Source: SKUL01 sp964487545 (GTDB taxonomy: Bacteria; Bacteroidota; Bacteroidia; Flavobacteriales_D; SKUL01). From it: DNA of 64,000 nucleotides. A model generated the notes under the pieces. It searched no databases and was not told the DNA's origin. It saw only the letters and a program-made list of their open reading frames with translations. Each line of letters starts with the position of its first letter. Position 1 is the first letter of the stretch. The stretch is taken from the NCBI GenBank assembly GCA_964487545.1, contig CAZARI010000003.1, positions 1 through 64,000 on the forward strand, given 5' to 3'. Positions 1-9,660 of the stretch are shown here, in pieces. The position numbers were made by a program, and so were the translations under genes.

Positions 1-190
1 TCGTGAGAACCTTAAAAAAGCAATTATGACCATCGAACAAATAAAAACCCCCGCTACCGCGCGAAATGAAATTCGACGTAGTCAATCCTTTCGCGTGGAA
101 ATAACAACTACTTCTCGACGAAACAGCATCCACCCATTCGAATGCGCTGTATCAGCCCGCAATGTTTCGCGCTGCTGCATACACACAAAA

Positions 191-219
191 AAAACCGGCC
201 TCCTCAGAAAGCCGGTTTT
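191..219 (-). terminator. Rho-independent terminator after the subtilase pair
   Basis: A 9-bp perfect stem (AAAACCGGC at 191-199, GCCGGTTTT at 211-219) has an 11-base loop. Read on the minus strand it lies about 20 bases past the stop of the subtilase gene, and an A-run at 187-194 gives the U-tract. Both the stem and the U-run are visible directly. It ends the minus-strand two-gene unit. Confidence 0.8.
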
Positions 220-239
220 CGGTAAGCCTTTTTTAAGGA

Positions 240-2912
240 TTATTTTGTCTTGATAAACTGCTGGGTAGCAACTTGACCCTGAACGTTCATTAATGTGAGG
301 CTGTATGAGCCGGGCGCCAGTGTGTTGAGGTCGATTGCCCGTCGGCTTCCGGTGATGGCACCGTGGGCTACCATTCTGCCGGTCATGTCAGTGATGCGAT
401 AGCTTAGGTTACTGCTTTCATCGCCCAGTTCAATGGTCAGCACATCCCGCGCAGGGTTGGGAAACAAGTTAAAGGTTTGGTCTGCATCCGTTTCCAAAAC
501 CGAGGTCGCTTCGTCGAGATAAACGCAGTAGTCTTCGGTTTCGCCGTATGAATAGTTTTCGCATACCGTCGGCGGTGGCCCTTCACTCCATATTCCGCCA
601 ACATATTTCATCGAAATGCGCATGCGAGTGGAGCCGACCAGCGCGGATTCCGGAACGGTAAAACTGCCCGAAACTGCCGAGCTACTCCCCGATCCCGAAT
701 CATAAACGAGTTCGTTTGACGCAAATTCGCCGTCCTGATTGTAGTCGATCCAAATTCTAAAACGCTCGGGAAAGCTGTTGCCCGAAAAGCCCGGAGTTAA
801 CGTAAAGGTTTGTGGTTCGCCCTTCAGCATGTAGTGTGCCTCACCGGTGAAATCGGCATAGCCGCCGTTGTTGCCTGAAATATTGCTGAAGCCGCTAAAT
901 ACTACCGATTGAATCCACTCTTCTGACGAATCCTGCCCCCCCGAAGGGCAGTAATCCAGGTCCTGACATGCACCGCAACCGGTGGTGTTAAACAACACGC
1001 TCTCTGAATATTCAGTCGAAACGTCATCATTGCAAATGGTTTGAATCTGAACTTCATATCCCGAGCATTCTGTCAGGTCATTCAGCGTATATTCGGTAGT
1101 GATGATGTCGTCAATCTCTGTCCAAGCCACTGTACCAATCAGTCGATAGCGCAGATTAAACGATTCGGCAGACAGCACGCTCGACCACGAAATAGTAGTG
1201 CTCGATGCGCTGATTGCACCTACCATAAGTTCCGGATTTTCACAACATCCGTCGGTCGTCCATTCTACCGAAACAGAATATTCAGACGACTCATCGTCGC
1301 AATTGGCCCGAATCTGAAGTTCGTAGTCGGTGCAATAGAATAAATCTGGAGCGAAGTAGCTTTCTGAGCTCAAACCGCTCACTTCAATCCATTCGTCATT
1401 TCCGACTGGGCGGTATCGCAAATCATAAGAAACAGGGTCGAGCCCGCTCCAGCTAAAGGTGTAGTTAGCAGTGTTTTCTTCTTGGGTTATGTTGATGGAG
1501 AAAGGAGTAAGACAACCCGCTTCCGAGCAGTTGTCCAGCAAATGCATCAGACTGTTGTATGCATTGATTCTTCCGCCGGTGGCTACTTCGTTGAGTAGAT
1601 TGGGTACGATGTCCACGCCTTCAAAAAGCGCGTTGCGAATCATGTCGGCACCGAGTTGTGGATCTGCTTTTATAATCTGCATCAGCGAAGGGCAGGGAGC
1701 AGAATAGAGCAGGGCAATCACCCCGGCCGTAAGCGGACTTGCAAATGAAGTTCCCGTAGCGCTGCCATAGCCATTGTTTCCCGAAGTGGTGTGCACGCTG
1801 GAGCCCGGTGCGCCAACGTCAATACTTTGAATACCGTATCCGGAAAAGGTGCGTTCATCGCGGTTATTGGTGGCGGTGACGGCCACCATGTAAGGGCTGG
1901 CGCAGGCCGTGGGCATATCGCCAACAACATCAACGTTTACATTACTATTAGACGTTGCTCCGCAGCTCAATATACCGTGTTCGCCCAGGGTGTCGTAAAC
2001 GGCACACCACAACGGGTGATTGTTGGGATTGGCGCCATCGAGCCCCCACGATGCGTTGGTGGCCACCACAAAGGCACCCTGCGCACCGTTGGTTTCGTTA
2101 TAAAGCTGACGCATTACTAATGGGTAAGTATAGGCCGCCACAACCGAGGCCTCGTTCGACAATGACTCACCTGCAACCGACATGATTTTTACATTCCAGT
2201 TGGCTCCAGCCACACCCAAGTTGTTGTCTCCGCGTGCACCAATCATTCCCATCACCTGCGTACCGTGACCCCCTTGAAACACGCCGTTGTCGCTGTTGCT
2301 GGCCACGTTCCATCCGTTGTAGTCATCAACATATCCGTTGCCGTCATCGTCAATGCCATTGCCCGGAATTTCCTGTGTGTTCACCCATTTGTTGGGCACC
2401 AGATCGGGGTGGTTGAGGTTTCCGCCTTCAATAACACAAACCACTATTTCATCGCCAAGCGCGGTGGTGCCACCGGTGGTGATGTCCCAAGCCAGATCGC
2501 TGTCGATGTCCGCATCGGCAATGGCGTTTCCTGCTCCGGTGTTGACGTGATGCCATTGTTGCGAAAACTGCGGATCGTTGGGAACGGTCTCGCGGCGATA
2601 TACTCGGTGGTTAAACTGTGCAATTGAAACGCCGGGGTGATGCTTTACGGCGCGTAACAACTCGTCTGCATCAACCGCTGTTTCGTCAAAAGTCAGCAAG
2701 TAGATGTTCATGGGCGGCGAAATCAAATCGGCCACTTCTAACCGCGTGTTCACGCCGTTTAGCGTGCGCAGGTCTGTCGTTAAACTCAGGGCTTTGCGTT
2801 CATCGGGAATTTGCACTAGCAATTGCCCGGGTTCAGCTTCAGATGGTTGTGCATTGACTGCAATACTGCAGATTAAAAAACATACAGATAAAATCAGGTT
2901 GATGTATTTCAT
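240..2912 (-). CDS. Secreted S8 (subtilisin-like) protease homologue with FN3, GEVED and T9SS type A signal; catalytic Asp replaced by Glu
   Basis: This 890-residue protein has a signal peptide (about 1-22), a subtilase domain (about 115-410), two fibronectin-III-like modules (about 470-645), a GEVED-type domain (about 660-800) and a T9SS type A C-terminal sorting domain starting at NLFPNPARD (about 816). It should cross the outer membrane by T9SS. His216 (GGHGT) and Ser389 (GTSFASP) are intact. The Asp position reads VIEGG, giving Glu162 (codon GAA, minus strand, bases 2427-2429), where the upstream paralogue has VLDDG. Subtilases need Asp to orient the His, so activity may be weak, altered or absent. 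The start lies 2 bases after the paralogue's stop, so the two are co-transcribed. The fold assignment is firm; activity is uncertain. Confidence 0.93.
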   Translation of the reverse strand: MKYINLILSVCFLICSIAVNAQPSEAEPGQLLVQIPDERKALSLTTDLRTLNGVNTRLEVADLISPPMNIYLLTFDETAVDADELLRAVKHHPGVSIAQFNHRVYRRETVPNDPQFSQQWHHVNTGAGNAIADADIDSDLAWDITTGGTTALGDEIVVCVIEGGNLNHPDLVPNKWVNTQEIPGNGIDDDGNGYVDDYNGWNVASNSDNGVFQGGHGTQVMGMIGARGDNNLGVAGANWNVKIMSVAGESLSNEASVVAAYTYPLVMRQLYNETNGAQGAFVVATNASWGLDGANPNNHPLWCAVYDTLGEHGILSCGATSNSNVNVDVVGDMPTACASPYMVAVTATNNRDERTFSGYGIQSIDVGAPGSSVHTTSGNNGYGSATGTSFASPLTAGVIALLYSAPCPSLMQIIKADPQLGADMIRNALFEGVDIVPNLLNEVATGGRINAYNSLMHLLDNCSEAGCLTPFSINITQEENTANYTFSWSGLDPVSYDLRYRPVGNDEWIEVSGLSSESYFAPDLFYCTDYELQIRANCDDESSEYSVSVEWTTDGCCENPELMVGAISASSTTISWSSVLSAESFNLRYRLIGTVAWTEIDDIITTEYTLNDLTECSGYEVQIQTICNDDVSTEYSESVLFNTTGCGACQDLDYCPSGGQDSSEEWIQSVVFSGFSNISGNNGGYADFTGEAHYMLKGEPQTFTLTPGFSGNSFPERFRIWIDYNQDGEFASNELVYDSGSGSSSAVSGSFTVPESALVGSTRMRISMKYVGGIWSEGPPPTVCENYSYGETEDYCVYLDEATSVLETDADQTFNLFPNPARDVLTIELGDESSNLSYRITDMTGRMVAHGAITGSRRAIDLNTLAPGSYSLTLMNVQGQVATQQFIKTK

Positions 2913-2914
2913 GA

Positions 2915-5575
2915 TTAATTTTTGGTGATGATTACTGGTTTCCTTGCGATGATATGGTCATTTTTTAAAAGTACTACAAAATAAATTCCGGGTGCCACCT
3001 CGGCAACGTCAATGGCCAGGTGCACATTGGTCAGACTTTGGCTGAGCACCTGATGACCGATGGCATTGATCATCCGGACTTCGGTTTTTTCGAAAAATGC
3101 AGTTTGGGTGAGTTGTATGTTGATGAGGTCGCGTGCAGGATTGGGATATACTGAAAAATCAATAAGAGGACTATCGTTCACACTCGAGGTGGTGTCCGCA
3201 ATTAAAATGCAATAGTCTTCCACTTCGCCGAAGTTGTAATCGGTTAAACAAGACTCAGCCTGTGCATCGAATTGCATCGTAATGCGCATCCGCGTTCCTC
3301 CTGGTGTGGCATCTTCAGGAACTTCAAAAGTGGCTGTTGCCGTGGTTGTGGTGGTGCCTTCAGTATCCAGTACCTTTTCGTTGTTATCAAACACCCCGTT
3401 TTGGTTAAAGTCGATCCACGCCGTGATGTATTCATCCCATGGCGAACCGGAAAAGCCGGGCGTAACCGACAGCTCATATTCCATTCCCGGTATGAGTTCG
3501 GTGCTCAGGTGAGTGTAATCGCCGTAGCCATTGTCATTGCCCGATAAGTTGTTCAGCGTGTTCAGCTCAACCGCGTCGATCCACTCTTCGATAGAGTTGC
3601 TGCTGTATGCGGCGCAGTAGGGGAGGGTAATGCAGGACCCACATCCATCGGTGGTGACCATTAAAATTGGGGTGTATTCGGTTGGCGTATTGCCCGCGCA
3701 AATGGTGCGCACGCGAAACGCGTAGGGTGTGCACGCAAACAGACCAGTAATTGTTTCTGAAAGTGAAGTCAAATCAGCGATGGTTTCCCATTCTGAAGTG
3801 CCCATCGGGCGGTATTGCAAGTCGTAGCTTTCTGCAGCCAAAACAAAGCTCCAGTCAACGGTAATGGTGGTTTCGGTTGTGGAACTACTAACCAAAGATA
3901 CTGGAGGTTCGCAACATCCGTCTGATGTCCAGTTATAAATGCTGGAATAATCGCTTGATTCGGTTGCGCAATGGGCCACAACCTGAAATTCATATTCCTC
4001 GCACAGGTCAAGGCCAGAAATCGTGTGTGAAGTTCCGGTGATTCCGGTAATGGTATTCCACTCAGGAGCTCCCACTAGTCGGTATCTCAAATCAAATGTC
4101 TGGCTCTCACCAAAAGCGCTCCAGGTGAGTATATAATCAGGATAATTGGTGGCTACCGACAGGCCGTATGGCGTGAAACATCCACTGGTTGCGCAATCGG
4201 CCATCAGCAAATCCAAGCTGTTTTTCAGGTTGAGCCGGCCTCCGGTAACGGTTATTCCTTCAAGACTTGCATTGGGGTCAACTCCTTCCAGAATGTATTG
4301 GCGGGCCAGCAGGGCAGCAGCTTCCGGATCGGCCATGGCGAGTGCCGCAAACGAAGGGCAGGGTGCAGAATAGAGCAGCGCAATGGCTCCGGCCACGTGC
4401 GGGGTAGCACCGGATGTGCCGCCAAATCCACCGTAGGATTGACCCGCGCTTGTGGTATAGGCATTTGCACCATGCGCTCCCAGATCGATAGATTCTGCTC
4501 CATACCCGGCAATGGAGACTTTGGTGTCGGTGTTGTCGCAGTTGGTAACAGCAATCAGGAAATCACTGGGGCAGGCAGTAGGCAAGTCACCCAAAACATC
4601 AACATTGATGTTCAGATTGGCCGTGGCACCGCAACTCAGAATTCCGTGCGTCCCCATAACATTGTAAAATTCACACCACAGCGGCGCATTGTCGGGATTG
4701 CCAAAGTTCACGCCCCAACTGGCATTGGTGGCTACCACAAATGCGCCCTGCTCGCCAGCAGTTTCGTTGTACAATTCGCGCATGGTAAGGGCGTATGAGT
4801 AGGCCGAAATGACAGCCGCCTCGTTCGTGTTAAAGTTGTTTTTGATCACCATCACCTTCACGTCCCAGTTTACACCGGTGACGCCGATACCGTTGTTTCC
4901 TTTAGCACCGATTATACCTGCCACAGGTGTTCCGTGTGATCCGCCGGCAATATTGTCGTTGTTACTTACGGTGCTCCATCCTCTAAAATCATCAATATAG
5001 CCGTTGCCATCGTCGTCAATTCCGTTATCCGGAATTTCAAGCGTGTTGGTCCACAGGTTATCCTCAAAGTCGGGGTGGTTTAAATCGATTCCATCATCAA
5101 GCACGGCCACCGTAATCTCATCTCCAAACGGGGTAAGTCCGCCGGTGGTGATTTCCCAAGCCTCGTCGGCATCAATGTCGGCATCTACCACCCCGCCGTT
5201 TGATCCGTCGTTGACGTATTGCCACTGCTGATCAAAGAGCGCATCGTTGGGCACTGCCCGGTGATGAACCACATGGTTGAATTGGGCCACTTCTACCAAC
5301 GAGTGGTTGGCTACATGACGCAACATTTCATTTTCGTCCATTGCCGAATCATCAAAAGCCAGCAGCCAGATGTTCATATATGGCGAAACCTGACGAACCG
5401 CAATCAAGCGGGTGGGAGTGTTGTTCACTACGGCAAAGTCCTTTTCGAGCGTTTGGCCAGATGCACTTTCCTGCAAGCTGACCAAAATCTGGCCTGGAAC
5501 GTGTTCGGCGGTTTGGGAATAGGACAATGAAACGCACAAAAACAGAACGAGTGATAAGAGGAAGAATCTGGTCAT
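2915..5575 (-). CDS. Secreted S8 (subtilisin-like) serine protease with FN3, GEVED and T9SS type A signal
   Basis: This is the first gene of the tandem pair, 886 residues from the ATG at 5575. An in-frame start at 5617 would add 14 residues before the signal peptide, so I prefer 5575, where MTRFFLLSLVLFL begins a normal signal sequence. The catalytic triad is complete: Asp160 (VLDDG), His214 (GSHGT) and Ser388 (GTSGATP). The order is N-terminal region, subtilase, two FN3-like modules, GEVED-type domain, then a T9SS type A sorting domain (YPNPARDL). A Ca-binding-like acidic loop (DDDGNGYIDD) follows the Asp region. It is expected to be exported by T9SS and to act on external proteins. The architecture matches the downstream copy, indicating gene duplication. 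Confidence 0.95.
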   Translation of the reverse strand: MTRFFLLSLVLFLCVSLSYSQTAEHVPGQILVSLQESASGQTLEKDFAVVNNTPTRLIAVRQVSPYMNIWLLAFDDSAMDENEMLRHVANHSLVEVAQFNHVVHHRAVPNDALFDQQWQYVNDGSNGGVVDADIDADEAWEITTGGLTPFGDEITVAVLDDGIDLNHPDFEDNLWTNTLEIPDNGIDDDGNGYIDDFRGWSTVSNNDNIAGGSHGTPVAGIIGAKGNNGIGVTGVNWDVKVMVIKNNFNTNEAAVISAYSYALTMRELYNETAGEQGAFVVATNASWGVNFGNPDNAPLWCEFYNVMGTHGILSCGATANLNINVDVLGDLPTACPSDFLIAVTNCDNTDTKVSIAGYGAESIDLGAHGANAYTTSAGQSYGGFGGTSGATPHVAGAIALLYSAPCPSFAALAMADPEAAALLARQYILEGVDPNASLEGITVTGGRLNLKNSLDLLMADCATSGCFTPYGLSVATNYPDYILTWSAFGESQTFDLRYRLVGAPEWNTITGITGTSHTISGLDLCEEYEFQVVAHCATESSDYSSIYNWTSDGCCEPPVSLVSSSTTETTITVDWSFVLAAESYDLQYRPMGTSEWETIADLTSLSETITGLFACTPYAFRVRTICAGNTPTEYTPILMVTTDGCGSCITLPYCAAYSSNSIEEWIDAVELNTLNNLSGNDNGYGDYTHLSTELIPGMEYELSVTPGFSGSPWDEYITAWIDFNQNGVFDNNEKVLDTEGTTTTTATATFEVPEDATPGGTRMRITMQFDAQAESCLTDYNFGEVEDYCILIADTTSSVNDSPLIDFSVYPNPARDLINIQLTQTAFFEKTEVRMINAIGHQVLSQSLTNVHLAIDVAEVAPGIYFVVLLKNDHIIARKPVIITKN

Positions 5576-5591
5576 ATTGGATGGTTTTGAA

Positions 5592-5599
5592 CAAAAATA
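5592..5599 (-). promoter_or_regulatory. Candidate -7 box (TATTTTTG) for the subtilase pair
   Basis: On the minus strand TATTTTTG matches the Bacteroidota -7 consensus TAnnTTTG. No TTG -33 element is seen at the usual spacing, and the leader before the ATG at 5575 would be very short. Weak call. Confidence 0.3.
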
Positions 5600-5676
5600 A
5601 TCAATACCACCACTCATTTACCGAAAGTTGGGTTTGTGTTGGGGGGAATTTCCGCTGAATATCGGAATCTTGACCG

Positions 5677-8166
5677 TCATGCGTGGTAGTACACCCGCTT
5701 GACCCTGCGTGAAATACTACTGATGACTTCGTATGGAATGGTGTCCATTTTTTTGGCGAGTTCCTCCAGTGGAATAACCGCTCCGAAGATTTCCACTTCA
5801 TCGCCCTCCTGACATGGAATTCCCGAAACATCAACCATGGCCATGTCCATGCAGATGTTTCCTACGGTTCGTGCACGGTATCCGTTGATCGACATTTCAC
5901 CAACACCGTTTCCGAGCTTTCGGCTGTATCCGTCGGCATAGCCCACCGGAATCGTGGCGATGCGCGATGGTTTGTCGAGCTTGCCCGAACGCTGATAACC
6001 TACGGTTTCGTCTTGCTGTACGTGTTTGATTTGAGAGATGACGGTTTTCATCCGGCTGCTGGGCACTAGTTGAATGGCCATTTCCGGGTCATCAGAATAG
6101 CCGTACAAACCAATTCCCAATCGCACCATTTCAAATTGATATTCGGGAAAACGCAAAATACCGGCGCTGTTGAGCACATGGCGTTTCACCGGTTTGCCTA
6201 ATGCTTTTACCAACTGGCGGATGCAGTCGTTAAAACGCGATATCTGAAGACGTGAAAAATCATCGTGTGCCGGATTGTCTGCGGCCGACAGGTGGGTAAA
6301 TACCGATTCAACGCGCACCTCGGTGTTGTCTTTTAACACGCCAATCAGTTGATCCATATCTGACTTGGTGAAGCCCAGCCGGTGCATTCCGCTGTCGATT
6401 TTCAGGTGAATGGGTTGCGGCTCATCGGGCATTCGGGTTTTGCAAACATTGATAAAGGCCTGCAAGGTGCGCAGGCTGAAAATTTCGGGTTCCAGCCGAT
6501 AACGCACCAGGGTGTCGTAGCTCGAAATTTCGGGATTCATCACCATAATCGGGAGCTGAATTCCCGAATTGCGCAGCTCCACCCCTTCGTCGGTATAGGC
6601 CACGGCCAGATAGGAGATTTTGTTATACGCTAACAAGTGTGCCAACTCCATGCTTCCCATGCCGTATGAAAACGCCTTTACCATCGCCATGAGTTCGGTA
6701 GTTGTCGAAATTCTTGTCCGGAAAAAGTTGAGGTTCTGAACCAGCGCTTCGAGGTTAATCTCCAAAACCGTTTCGTGCGTTTTTTGCTCCAGAATTCTCG
6801 AAATGCGCTCAAAGCGGAATGGGCGCGCACCTTTAATCAAAATCAACTCACGCTGAAAATTTTCAAAAGGGAACTCCGCCAGAAAAGCTTCGGTGGTCGG
6901 ATAAAATGTTGAATCGAGAGATTCAAAAAAATGGGCGTGTTCGCTGATTTCTGCCCCGATGCCAATCAACCGATCGATTTGCTTGTGACGGCACATGGCT
7001 GCCACGCGCTGATACAATTCAGGAAAGGGCTTTCCACTTTGCAGAATATCAGATAAAATGAGGGTCTTCTTTTTCAAAAACTGCTGCTGACCAGCAAAGT
7101 CGAGTGCAATTTCTAGCGACCCCAGATCAGAATTATACGTGTCGTTGATGATACTGCACCCGTTAATTCCTTCCAACAACTGCAGCCGCATGGCCACAGG
7201 CTGTAGTGTTTTGAGGTCGTGCAACAGCGCATCGCGATCTTCGCCCAGGTGCAGGGCCGCAGCAAAACACAGCAATGCGTTTTCTGTCGATCCGTTGTCG
7301 TTAAATGGGATGGTGGCCTTGTAAATCTCATCCTGATGGTGAATTTCTGCCGTGGCATTGTTTCCCGATCGCACCAGATCCGACACGTAGAAATCGGCCG
7401 AAGGGTCGGTAAAGCTGCAGCGAATCATCTGCACTTGGTCTAGCCAGTCGGCACGCTCTATGGCGGCATTTATTTCAGGATAATCGGATTGATAGATCAG
7501 CGTTTTGCTGCCGCGAAAGAGTTTTAGCTTCTCGAATGCCTTTTCTTCGCGGTCTTTAAATCCGGCATCGTGTGCCTCGCGTAGATTGATGAAAATGCCG
7601 ATTTGGGGCCGGATGATGCGGTTCAATGCATCCATCTCGCCAAGCTGCGAAATTCCCGCTTCAAACAAACCCAAAGAGTCGCCTTGTTCGATATTCCACA
7701 CCGACAATGGAACGCCAACTTGCGAATTAAAACTTTTGGGACTGCGCACAATCCGAAAAGAGGCCTGAAGCAGTTGATATAGCCACTCCTTTAAAATGGT
7801 TTTTCCATTGCTTCCGGTGATGCCCACCATGTTAAGGTTGAATTTTGATCGGTGCCAGGTGGCCAGATCCTGCAGCGCCTGTCGCGGATTACTTACCTCA
7901 ATGATGTTGGCTTCAAACAACAAGTCGGTGTTTTCACTGAGTTCGGAAACCACAAAATTGCGCACGCCTCGGGCATACAATTCACGGATGTAGCGATGCC
8001 CGTCGTGGCGGGGTCCGCGCAACGCAAAAAACAGCACGGACTCCGGATCCTGAAGTTTTCGGCTGTCGATGCTCAGTTGGCGAATGGTGTTGTTGCGAAA
8101 AAGCCGGACTACCTTTCCGCCGGTTATTTCGGCTACCGACTGAATATCGTAATCAGCGTGTGACAT
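5677..8166 (-). CDS. Bifunctional UDP-MurNAc-tripeptide:D-Ala-D-Ala ligase / alanine racemase (MurF-Alr fusion)
   Basis: 829 residues carry two enzymes of peptidoglycan precursor synthesis. Residues 1-460 are MurF, which adds D-Ala-D-Ala to the UDP-MurNAc-tripeptide in the cytoplasm; the ATP-binding loop GSNGKT is at 118-123. Residues 465-829 are a PLP-dependent alanine racemase making D-Ala; the PLP lysine is Lys497 (MVKAFSYG) and the likely second catalytic base is Tyr743 (VGYADGY). The MurF half keeps an IDSRK motif near 33. This fusion is a known arrangement in Bacteroidota. The start codon overlaps the stop of thymidine kinase by one base (TAATG), so translation is coupled. No frameshift is seen at the domain junction. 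Confidence 0.95.
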   Translation of the reverse strand: MSHADYDIQSVAEITGGKVVRLFRNNTIRQLSIDSRKLQDPESVLFFALRGPRHDGHRYIRELYARGVRNFVVSELSENTDLLFEANIIEVSNPRQALQDLATWHRSKFNLNMVGITGSNGKTILKEWLYQLLQASFRIVRSPKSFNSQVGVPLSVWNIEQGDSLGLFEAGISQLGEMDALNRIIRPQIGIFINLREAHDAGFKDREEKAFEKLKLFRGSKTLIYQSDYPEINAAIERADWLDQVQMIRCSFTDPSADFYVSDLVRSGNNATAEIHHQDEIYKATIPFNDNGSTENALLCFAAALHLGEDRDALLHDLKTLQPVAMRLQLLEGINGCSIINDTYNSDLGSLEIALDFAGQQQFLKKKTLILSDILQSGKPFPELYQRVAAMCRHKQIDRLIGIGAEISEHAHFFESLDSTFYPTTEAFLAEFPFENFQRELILIKGARPFRFERISRILEQKTHETVLEINLEALVQNLNFFRTRISTTTELMAMVKAFSYGMGSMELAHLLAYNKISYLAVAYTDEGVELRNSGIQLPIMVMNPEISSYDTLVRYRLEPEIFSLRTLQAFINVCKTRMPDEPQPIHLKIDSGMHRLGFTKSDMDQLIGVLKDNTEVRVESVFTHLSAADNPAHDDFSRLQISRFNDCIRQLVKALGKPVKRHVLNSAGILRFPEYQFEMVRLGIGLYGYSDDPEMAIQLVPSSRMKTVISQIKHVQQDETVGYQRSGKLDKPSRIATIPVGYADGYSRKLGNGVGEMSINGYRARTVGNICMDMAMVDVSGIPCQEGDEVEIFGAVIPLEELAKKMDTIPYEVISSISRRVKRVYYHA

Positions 8167-8765
8167 TAGTCCGTTTTTCGTGCCTGATGTGCCCGCATTG
8201 ATTTCACAAACTCTTCGCGACTCAGCGGCTCATAACTTTCCAGTTCACCCAAACGCACCAGACTTTCGTCATTAACAATGCGGTGACTGTAATGTGCTAA
8301 TTTGCCGCTGCGCACACAAATCGCATGAACCTTTGTTACATACTCTGCAATGGCCAGCAAATGAGGCATCGGACCAAAGGGTTTTCCTTGAAAATCCATG
8401 TCCAAGCCGGCCACAACCACCCGAAAACCAGCGTTGGCCAGCTCGTTGCAAACGTCGGGCAGACCGTCGTCGAAAAATTGGGCCTCATCAATTCCAATCA
8501 CTTCGTATCCGTTGGCCAGTGACAGAATCTGTGATGAATGAGCTACCGGCGTGGAGTGAATGGAATTGTCGTCGTGACTTACCACCTTAATCTGGTCGTA
8601 ACGCGTATCGATGGTTGGTTTGAAAATTTCGATTTTCTGATTGGCAATTTTTGCCCTTTTTAGCCGGCGAATGAGTTCTTCGGTTTTTCCAGAAAACATC
8701 GAACCGCAGATCACTTCTATCCACCCGGCAGTGTCTTTTTCGGAATAGGGTTGTTCCAAAAACAT
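8166..8765 (-). CDS. tdk: Thymidine kinase (type II)
   Basis: This 199-residue protein is a nucleotide-salvage enzyme that phosphorylates thymidine to dTMP with ATP. The P-loop GSMFSGKT is at 21-28, the DEAQFF segment at 93-98 supplies the catalytic Glu94, and a lasso-like segment follows Cys150. Of the four zinc cysteines usual in type II enzymes only Cys150 remains; the others read Ser153, Ser182 and Glu185. From memory, Bacteroidota enzymes commonly lack this zinc site, so I do not read it as decay. It is the first gene of a two-gene unit with murF-alr. The intergenic region 8766-8934 separates it from a divergent gene and shows no clear promoter box. Confidence 0.95.
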   Translation of the reverse strand: MFLEQPYSEKDTAGWIEVICGSMFSGKTEELIRRLKRAKIANQKIEIFKPTIDTRYDQIKVVSHDDNSIHSTPVAHSSQILSLANGYEVIGIDEAQFFDDGLPDVCNELANAGFRVVVAGLDMDFQGKPFGPMPHLLAIAEYVTKVHAICVRSGKLAHYSHRIVNDESLVRLGELESYEPLSREEFVKSMRAHQARKTD

Positions 8766-8934
8766 TTTTGTGCTGGTTTATGCGTTAAAGTTAAAACTCA
8801 AGTGTGCCGAATACTGTAATTTTACAATAGGAAAGCCCACAAAAAATCAGGCTTCTGCTAAACGAAGCGGATTTTTGCCTCGCAGCTCCTGACAAAAACA
8901 AAAGTAATCAAATCGCACTTCCGAAATTTATATC

Positions 8935-9660
8935 ATGGAAAAGTTCAAATCAATTCCCGAGTTAATCCAAAGTTTAAATCAACTGGCACTACGAATCAAT
9001 AAAGGTACTGTGGGGCTGGAGGAGTTTGAATCTAAAATGCACGATGCACGTGAGCTGTACGAGCGACTGGTGATTTTGCGCTTCAAGGCCATCGAAGACC
9101 GCAACCTGATGGGTAGGTACAGCGGTGAGAATGATGCTGCAGAGATAAAGGAGGCTTCTATTGCTGAAGAACCGATGGTTGCGGCAAAGCAAATATCACT
9201 GATCGATTCCATTGAAGAAATATCGCGCGAAGAAAATACAGATGAACCCAGCCAGCAGGCTTACACCCAACAACCACAAAATCAACAGCCAGCTCCACCA
9301 GAAACCCAGAAGACGCGGCCAGTTGAGGAGCCGGTAAAATCGGATGTGATTCCTCCCGCCGAGCCTCCACTCCCCCAGAATAAAGCCACTTTACCCGATT
9401 CGCTGGCCGAGAAACTGAGCCAAACCAAAATTCACGATTTGAATGCCGTTATCGGCCTGAATCAAAAATTCCGGTTTATAAAAGAGTTGTTTAACGGCAA
9501 CAGCGCAGCATATGACCACGCCATAAAGTCGCTGAATCATTGCGAAAATTTTGAAGAAGCAGACCAGAAAACGGCAGAATTGACAGACACCTATAAGTGG
9601 GGTGATGAAGACCCGTTGGCGCTTGCGCTTCTAAACCTGATTGAACGACGCTATCAATGA
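8935..9660 (+). CDS. Conserved protein of unknown function, two domains with a Pro/Gln-rich linker
   Basis: 241 residues, no signal peptide or membrane segment, so cytoplasmic. The N-terminal part (1-70) is helical and heptad-like. A disordered stretch (about 75-150) is rich in Glu, Gln and Pro. The C-terminal helical part (about 155-241) contains LNQKFRFIKELFNG and ends NLIERRYQ. I recall this C-terminal pattern from uncharacterised Bacteroidota proteins but know of no assigned function. The stop overlaps the start of the M28 peptidase gene (ATGA), so the two are translationally coupled. The presence of a real gene is supported by the coupling and by clean codon use; its role is unknown. Confidence 0.8.
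   Translation: MEKFKSIPELIQSLNQLALRINKGTVGLEEFESKMHDARELYERLVILRFKAIEDRNLMGRYSGENDAAEIKEASIAEEPMVAAKQISLIDSIEEISREENTDEPSQQAYTQQPQNQQPAPPETQKTRPVEEPVKSDVIPPAEPPLPQNKATLPDSLAEKLSQTKIHDLNAVIGLNQKFRFIKELFNGNSAAYDHAIKSLNHCENFEEADQKTAELTDTYKWGDEDPLALALLNLIERRYQ

Noticed and set aside
26..253. 75-codon plus-strand frame at the left edge
   Set aside because: It runs through the terminator hairpin and into the subtilase stop, with no recognisable protein pattern.
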